Below are positions 15,269-20,000 of a DNA stretch of 20,000 nt, one piece after another. Source of the stretch: Cryptomeria japonica (Eukaryota > Streptophyta > Pinopsida > Cupressales > Cupressaceae); contig NW_026729167.1 in assembly GCF_030272615.1 (NCBI RefSeq), forward strand, positions 15,001 through 35,000, written 5' to 3'. The notes beneath the pieces are model-generated. The model made no database searches and was not told the DNA's origin. It worked only from the letters and a program-made list of their open reading frames with translations. The position numbers were made by a program, and so were the translations under genes. Position 1 is the stretch's first letter. Each line of letters opens with the position of its first letter.

Positions 15269-18200
15269 GATTGCTATGCGGTGAGGCTCCTCGGCCGCCT
15301 CGGAACTATCTGTGTATCAGACGCATCGCGGGATAAGGGGTTGGCAACGGTAGTCGCCCCAAGCGCGTCCGATGCTTGGACCATTCCGAGGCGGCCCTGA
15401 AGCCTCTTCCGTCTAGCCGTTGGGTCCTTCTCGCCGCATCCCTTGCCTCGCACCCCGATTGCTATGCGGTGAGGCTCCTCGGCCGCCTTGGAACTATCTG
15501 TGTATCAGACGCATCGCGGGATAAGGGGTTGTCACTGGTAGTCGCCCCAAGCGCGTCCGATGCTTGGACCATTCCGAGGCGGCCCTGAAGCCTCTTCCGT
15601 CTAGCCGTTGGGTCCTTCTCGCCGCATCCCTCGACTCGCACCCCGATTGCTATGCGGTGAGGCTCCTCGGCCGCCTTGGAACTATCTGTGTATCGGACGC
15701 GTCGCGGGATAAGGGGTTGTCACTGGTAGTCGCCCCAAGCGCGTCCGATGCTTGGACCATTCCGAGGCGGCCCTGAAGCCTCTTCCGTCTAGCCGTTGGG
15801 TCCTTCTCGCCGCATCCCTCGCCTCGCACCCCGATTGCTATGCGGTGAGGCTCCTCGGCCGCCTTGGAACTATCTGTGTATCGGACGCGTCGCGGGATAA
15901 GGGGTTGTCACTGGTAGTCGCCCCAAGCGCGTGCGATGCATGGACCATTCCCAGGCGGCCCTGAAGCCTCTTCCGTCTAGCCGTTGGGTCCTTCTCGCCG
16001 CATCCCTCGCCTCGCACCCCGATTGCTATGCGGTGAGGCTCCTCGGCCGCCTTGGAACTATCTGTGTATCGGACGCGTCGCGGGATAAGGGGTTGTCACT
16101 GGTAGTCGCCCCAAGCGCGTCCGATGCTTGGACCATTCCGAGGCGGCCCTGAAGCCTCTTCCGTCTAGCCGTTGGGTCCTTCTCGCCGCATCCCTCGCCT
16201 CGCACCCCGATTGCTATGCGGTGAGGCTCCTCGGCCGCCTTGGAACTATCTGTGTATCGGACGCGTCGCGGGATAAGGGGTTGTCACTGGTAGTCGCCCC
16301 AAGCGCGTCCGATGCTTGGACCATTCCGAGGCGGCCCTGAAGCCTCTTCCGTCTAGCCGTTGGGTCCTTCTCGCCGCATCCCTCGCCTCGCACCCCGATT
16401 GCTATGCGGTGAGGCTCCTCGGCCGCCTTGGAACTATCTGTGTATCGGACGCGTCGCGGGATAAGGGGTTGTCACTGGTAGTCGCCCCAAGCGCGTCCGA
16501 TGCTTGGACCATTCCGAGGCGGCCCTGAAGCCTCTTCCGTCTAGCCGTTGGGTCCTTCTCGCCGCATCCCTCGCCTCGCACCTCGATTGCTATGCGGTGA
16601 GGCTCCTCGGCCGCCTTGGAACTATCTGTGTATCGGACGCATCGCGGGATAAGGGGTTGTCACTGGTAGTCGCCCCAAGCGCGTCCGATGCTTGGACCAT
16701 TCCGAGGCGGCCCTGAAGCCTCTTCCGTCTAGCCGTTGGGTCCTTCTCGCCGCATCCCTCGCCTCGCACCCCGATTGCTATGCGGTGAGGCTCCTCGGCC
16801 GCCTTGGAACTATCTGTGTATCGGACGCGTCGCGGGATAAGGGGTTGTCACTGGTAGTCGCCCCAAGCGCGTCCGATGCTTGGACCATTCCGAGGCGGCC
16901 CTGAAGCCTCTTCCGTCTAGCCGTTGGGTCCTTCTCGCCGCATCCCTCGCCTCGCACCCCGATTGCTATGCGGTGAGGCTCCTCGGCCGCCTTGGAACTA
17001 TCTGTGTATCGGACGCGTCGCGGGATAAGGGGTTGTCACTGGTAGTCGCCCCAAGCGCGTCCGATGCTTGGACCATTCCGAGGCGGACCTGAAGCCTCTT
17101 CCGTCTAGCCGTTGGGTCCTTCTCGCCGCATCCCTCGCCTCGCACCCCGATTGCTATGCGGTGAGGCTCCTCGGCCGCCTTGGAACTATCTGTGTATCGG
17201 ACGCGTCGCGGGATAAGGGGTTGTCACTGGTAGTCGCCCCAAGCGCGTCCGATGCTTGGACCATTCCGAGGCGGCCCTGAAGCCTCTTCCGTCTAGCCGT
17301 TGGGTCCTTCTTGCCGCATCCCTCGCCTCGCACCCCGATTGCTATGCGGTGAGGCTCCTCGGCCGCCTTGGAACTATCTGTGTATCGGACGCGTCGCGGG
17401 ATAAGGGGTTGTCACTGGTAGTCGCCCCAAGCGCGTCCGATGCTTGGACCATTCCGAGGCGGCCCTGAAGCCTCTTCCGTCTAGCCGTTGGGTCCTTCTC
17501 GCCGCATCCCTCGCCTCGCACCCCGATTGCTATGCGGTGAGGCTCCTCGGCCGCCTTGGAACTATCTGTGTATCGGACGCATCGCGGGATAAGGGGTTGT
17601 CACTGGTAGTCGCCCCAAGCGCGTCCGATGCTTGGACCATTCCGAGGCGGCCCTGAAGCCTCTTCCGTCTAGCCGTTGGGTCCTTCTCGCCGCATCCCTC
17701 GCCTCGCACCCCGATTGCTATGCGGTGAGGCTCCTCGGCCGCCTTGGAACTATCTGTGTATCGGACGCGTCGCGGGATAAGGGGTTGTCACTGGTAGTCG
17801 CCCCAAGCGCGTCCGATGCTTGGACCATTCCGAGGCGGACCTGAAGCCTCTTCCGTCTAGCCGTTGGGTCCTTCTCGCCGCATCCCTCGCCTCGCACCCC
17901 GATTGCTATGCGGTGAGGCTCCTCGGCCGCCTTGGAACTATCTGTGTATCGGACGCGTCGCGGGATAAGGGGTTGTCACTGGTAGTCGCCCCAAGCGCGT
18001 CCGATGCTTGGACCATTCCGAGGCGGCCCTGAAGCCTCTTCCGTCTAGCCGTTGGGTCCTTCTCGCCGCATCCCTCGCCTCGCACCCCGATTGCTATGCG
18101 GTGAGGCTCCTCGGCCGCCTTGGAACTATCTGTGTATCGGACGCGTCGCGGGATAAGGGGTTGTCACTGGTAGTCGCCCCAAGCGCGTCCGATGCTTGGA

Positions 18201-20000
18201 CCATTCCGAGGCGGACCTGAAGCCTCTTCCCTCTAGCCGTTGGGGCTTTCTCGCCGCATCCCTCGCCTCGCACCCCGATTGCTATTCGGTGAGGCTCCTC
18301 GGCCGCCTTGGAACTATCTGTGTATCGGACGCATCGCGGGATAAGGGGTTGGCAGTGGTAGTCGCCCCAAGCGCGTCCGATGCTTGGACCATTCCGAGGC
18401 GGCCCTGCAGCCTCTTCCGTCTAGCCGTTGGGGCCATCTCGCTGCATCCCCCACCTCGCACCACGATTGCTATGCGGTGAGGCTCCTCGGCCGCCTCGGA
18501 ACTATCTGTGTATCGGACGCATCGCGGGATAAGGGGTTGTCACTGGTAGTCGCCCCAAGCGCGTCCGATGCTTGGACCATTCCGAGGCGGCCCTGCAGCC
18601 TCTTCCGTCTAGCCGTTGGGGCCATCTCGCCGCATCCCCCAGCTCCTCGGCCGCCTCGGAACTATCTGTGTATCGGACGCATCGCGGGATAAGGGGTTGG
18701 CAGTGGTAGTCGCCCCAAGCGCGTTCGATGCTTGGACTATTCCGAGGCGGCCCCGCAGCCTCTTCCGTCTACCCTTTGGGGCCATCTCGCCGCATCCCTC
18801 GCCTCGCACCCCGATTGCTATGCGGTGAGGCTCCTCGGCCGCCTGGGAACTATCTTCGTATCGGATGCATCGCGGGATAAGGGGTTGTCACTGGTAGTCG
18901 CCCCAAGCGCGTCCGATGCTTGGACTATTCCGAGGCGGCCTTGTGGCCTCTTCCGTCTAGCCGTTGGGGCCATCTCGCCGCATCCCTCACCTCGCACCCC
19001 CATTGCTATGCGGTGAGGCTCCTCGGCCGCCTTGGAACTGTCTTCGTATCGGAAGCATCGCGGGATAAGGGGTTGTCACTGGTAGTCGCCCCAAGCGCGT
19101 CCGATGCTTGGACTATTCCGAGGCGGCCCTGCAGCCTCTTCCGTCTAGCCGTTGGGGCCATCTCGCCGCATCCCCCACCTCGCACCCGGATTGCTATGCG
19201 GTGAGGCTCCTCGGCCGCCTTGGAACTATCTTCGTATCGGACGCATCGCGGGATAAGGGGTTGTCACTGGTAGTCGCCCCAAGCGCGTCCGATGCTTGGA
19301 CTATTCCGACGCGGCCCTGTGGCCTCTTCCGTCTAGCCGTTGGGGCCATCTCGCCGCATCCCCCACCTCGCACCCCGATTGCTATGCGGTGAGGCTCCTC
19401 GGCCGCCTTGGAACCATCTTCGTATCGGACGCATCGCGGGATGAGGGGTTGTCACTGGTAGTCGCCCCAAGCGCGTCCGATGCTTGGACCATTCCGAGGC
19501 GGCCCTGAAGCCTCTTCCGTCTAGCCGTTGGGGCCTTCCCGCCCCATCCCTCGCCTCGCACCCCCGATTGCTATGCGGTGAGGCTCCTCGGCCGCCTTGG
19601 AACCATCTGTGTATCGGACGCATCGCGGGATAAGGGGTTGGCACTGGTAGTCGCCCCAAGCGCGTCCGATGCTTGGAGCATTCCGAGGTGGCCCTGAAGC
19701 CTCTTCCGTCTAGCCGTTGGGGCCTTCCCGCCCCATCCCTCGCCTCGCACCCCGATTGATATGCGGTGAGGCTCCTCGGCCGCCTTGGAACTATCTGTGT
19801 ATCGGACGCATCGCGGGATAAGGGGTTGGCACTGGTAGTCGTCCCAATCGCGTCCGATGCTTGGACCATTCCGAGGCGGCCCTGCAGCCTCTTCCGTTTA
19901 GCCGTCGGGGCCTTCCCGCCGCATCCCTCGCCTCGCATCCCGATTCCTATGCGGTGAGTCTTCTCGGCCGCCGCGGAACTATACCTGTTATTGCTACTGC
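15269..20000 (+). repeat. 188-bp satellite array (25 units plus a partial one)
   Basis: Units start with GATTGCTATGCGGTGAGGCT at 15269 and then every 188 bp to 18465. One unit with a 28-bp deletion follows (junction near 18641). Starts continue at 18813, 19001, 19189, 19377, 19566 (one extra C), 19754 and 19942, where the last unit diverges after about 19977. Central units (about 15645-18277) are nearly identical. The right-hand units share GTTGGGGCC for GTTGGGTCC and vary more. Each unit gives a 70-codon frame (MDHSEAALKPLP...), but 188 is not a multiple of three and there is no start context, so it is not taken as coding. The array is derived from the anchor segments at 14105, 14546 and 15031 and probably lies in the 5' ETS or the promoter-distal spacer. 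Confidence 0.95.

Noticed and set aside
15376-18220. Repeated 70-residue open frame in every 188-bp unit
   Set aside because: 188 bp is not a multiple of three, so the frame cannot read through successive units. The frames overlap, and changes between units show no preference for silent sites. It is an effect of repeat identity.
15269-20000. Possible CRISPR array
   Set aside because: The repeats are contiguous 188-bp units with no unique spacers, in a plant rDNA setting.
1-20000. 18S, 5.8S, 25S rRNA or tRNA genes
   Set aside because: I looked for conserved landmarks of the large rRNAs and for tRNA B-box sequence (GGTTCGAATCC) and saw none. Only 5S rRNA genes are supported.

Overview
This window reads as plant nuclear ribosomal-DNA spacer, not protein-coding sequence. 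Two intact 118-nt 5S rRNA genes lie on the minus strand (1936-2053 and 7972-8089). Thirteen copies of a TATATAGGGG-type element, the signature of plant RNA polymerase I (35S/45S rRNA) promoters, lie on the plus strand between 10.75 and 14.93 kb. The 5S sequence is land-plant type and, from memory, closest to gymnosperm forms. With the very long spacer (at least 20 kb with no 18S, 5.8S or 25S seen), this suggests a gymnosperm or similar large-genome seed plant. The inferred layout is a linked (L-type) rDNA unit in which 5S genes sit inside the 25S-18S intergenic spacer, on the opposite strand to the 35S transcript. Linkage to 35S is inferred from the promoters; the large rRNA genes must lie outside the window.

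Layout. (1) 1-3308 and 6035-9344 are two nearly identical copies of one ~3.3-kb block, offset by 6034-6036 bp. Each holds a GGTGCGCACC-rich repeat block, a 5S gene with TATA-like element and terminator, an A-rich spacer and a C-rich CACCCACCTTGG minisatellite. (2) 3309-6034 occurs once. It is more GGTGCGCACC repeat, punctuated by five T-rich modules of ~120 bp. (3) 9345-10540 continues the C-rich minisatellite. (4) 10751-11760 is a 157-bp promoter array (promoters 1-6). (5) 11811-12371 is a 38/52-bp minisatellite. (6) 12372-13560 is a 311-bp promoter array (promoters 7-10). (7) 13541-13835 is a 50/56-bp repeat. (8) 13888-15182 holds three larger modules, each made of promoter (11-13), a downstream hairpin and a ~160-bp anchor segment. 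(9) 15269 to the end is a 188-bp satellite of 25 units plus a partial one, recognisably derived from that anchor segment.

How it may work together. Promoters 1-12 look like spacer promoters. Promoter 13 (TATATA at 14892) is the last in the window and the best candidate for the gene promoter; the 188-bp array would then lie in the 5' external transcribed spacer (ETS). The three downstream modules keep a hairpin shortly after the predicted start, with at least one compensatory base-pair change, so an RNA or cruciform role is plausible. I support no protein-coding gene: all long open frames fall in GC-rich tandem repeats and occur on both strands at once.
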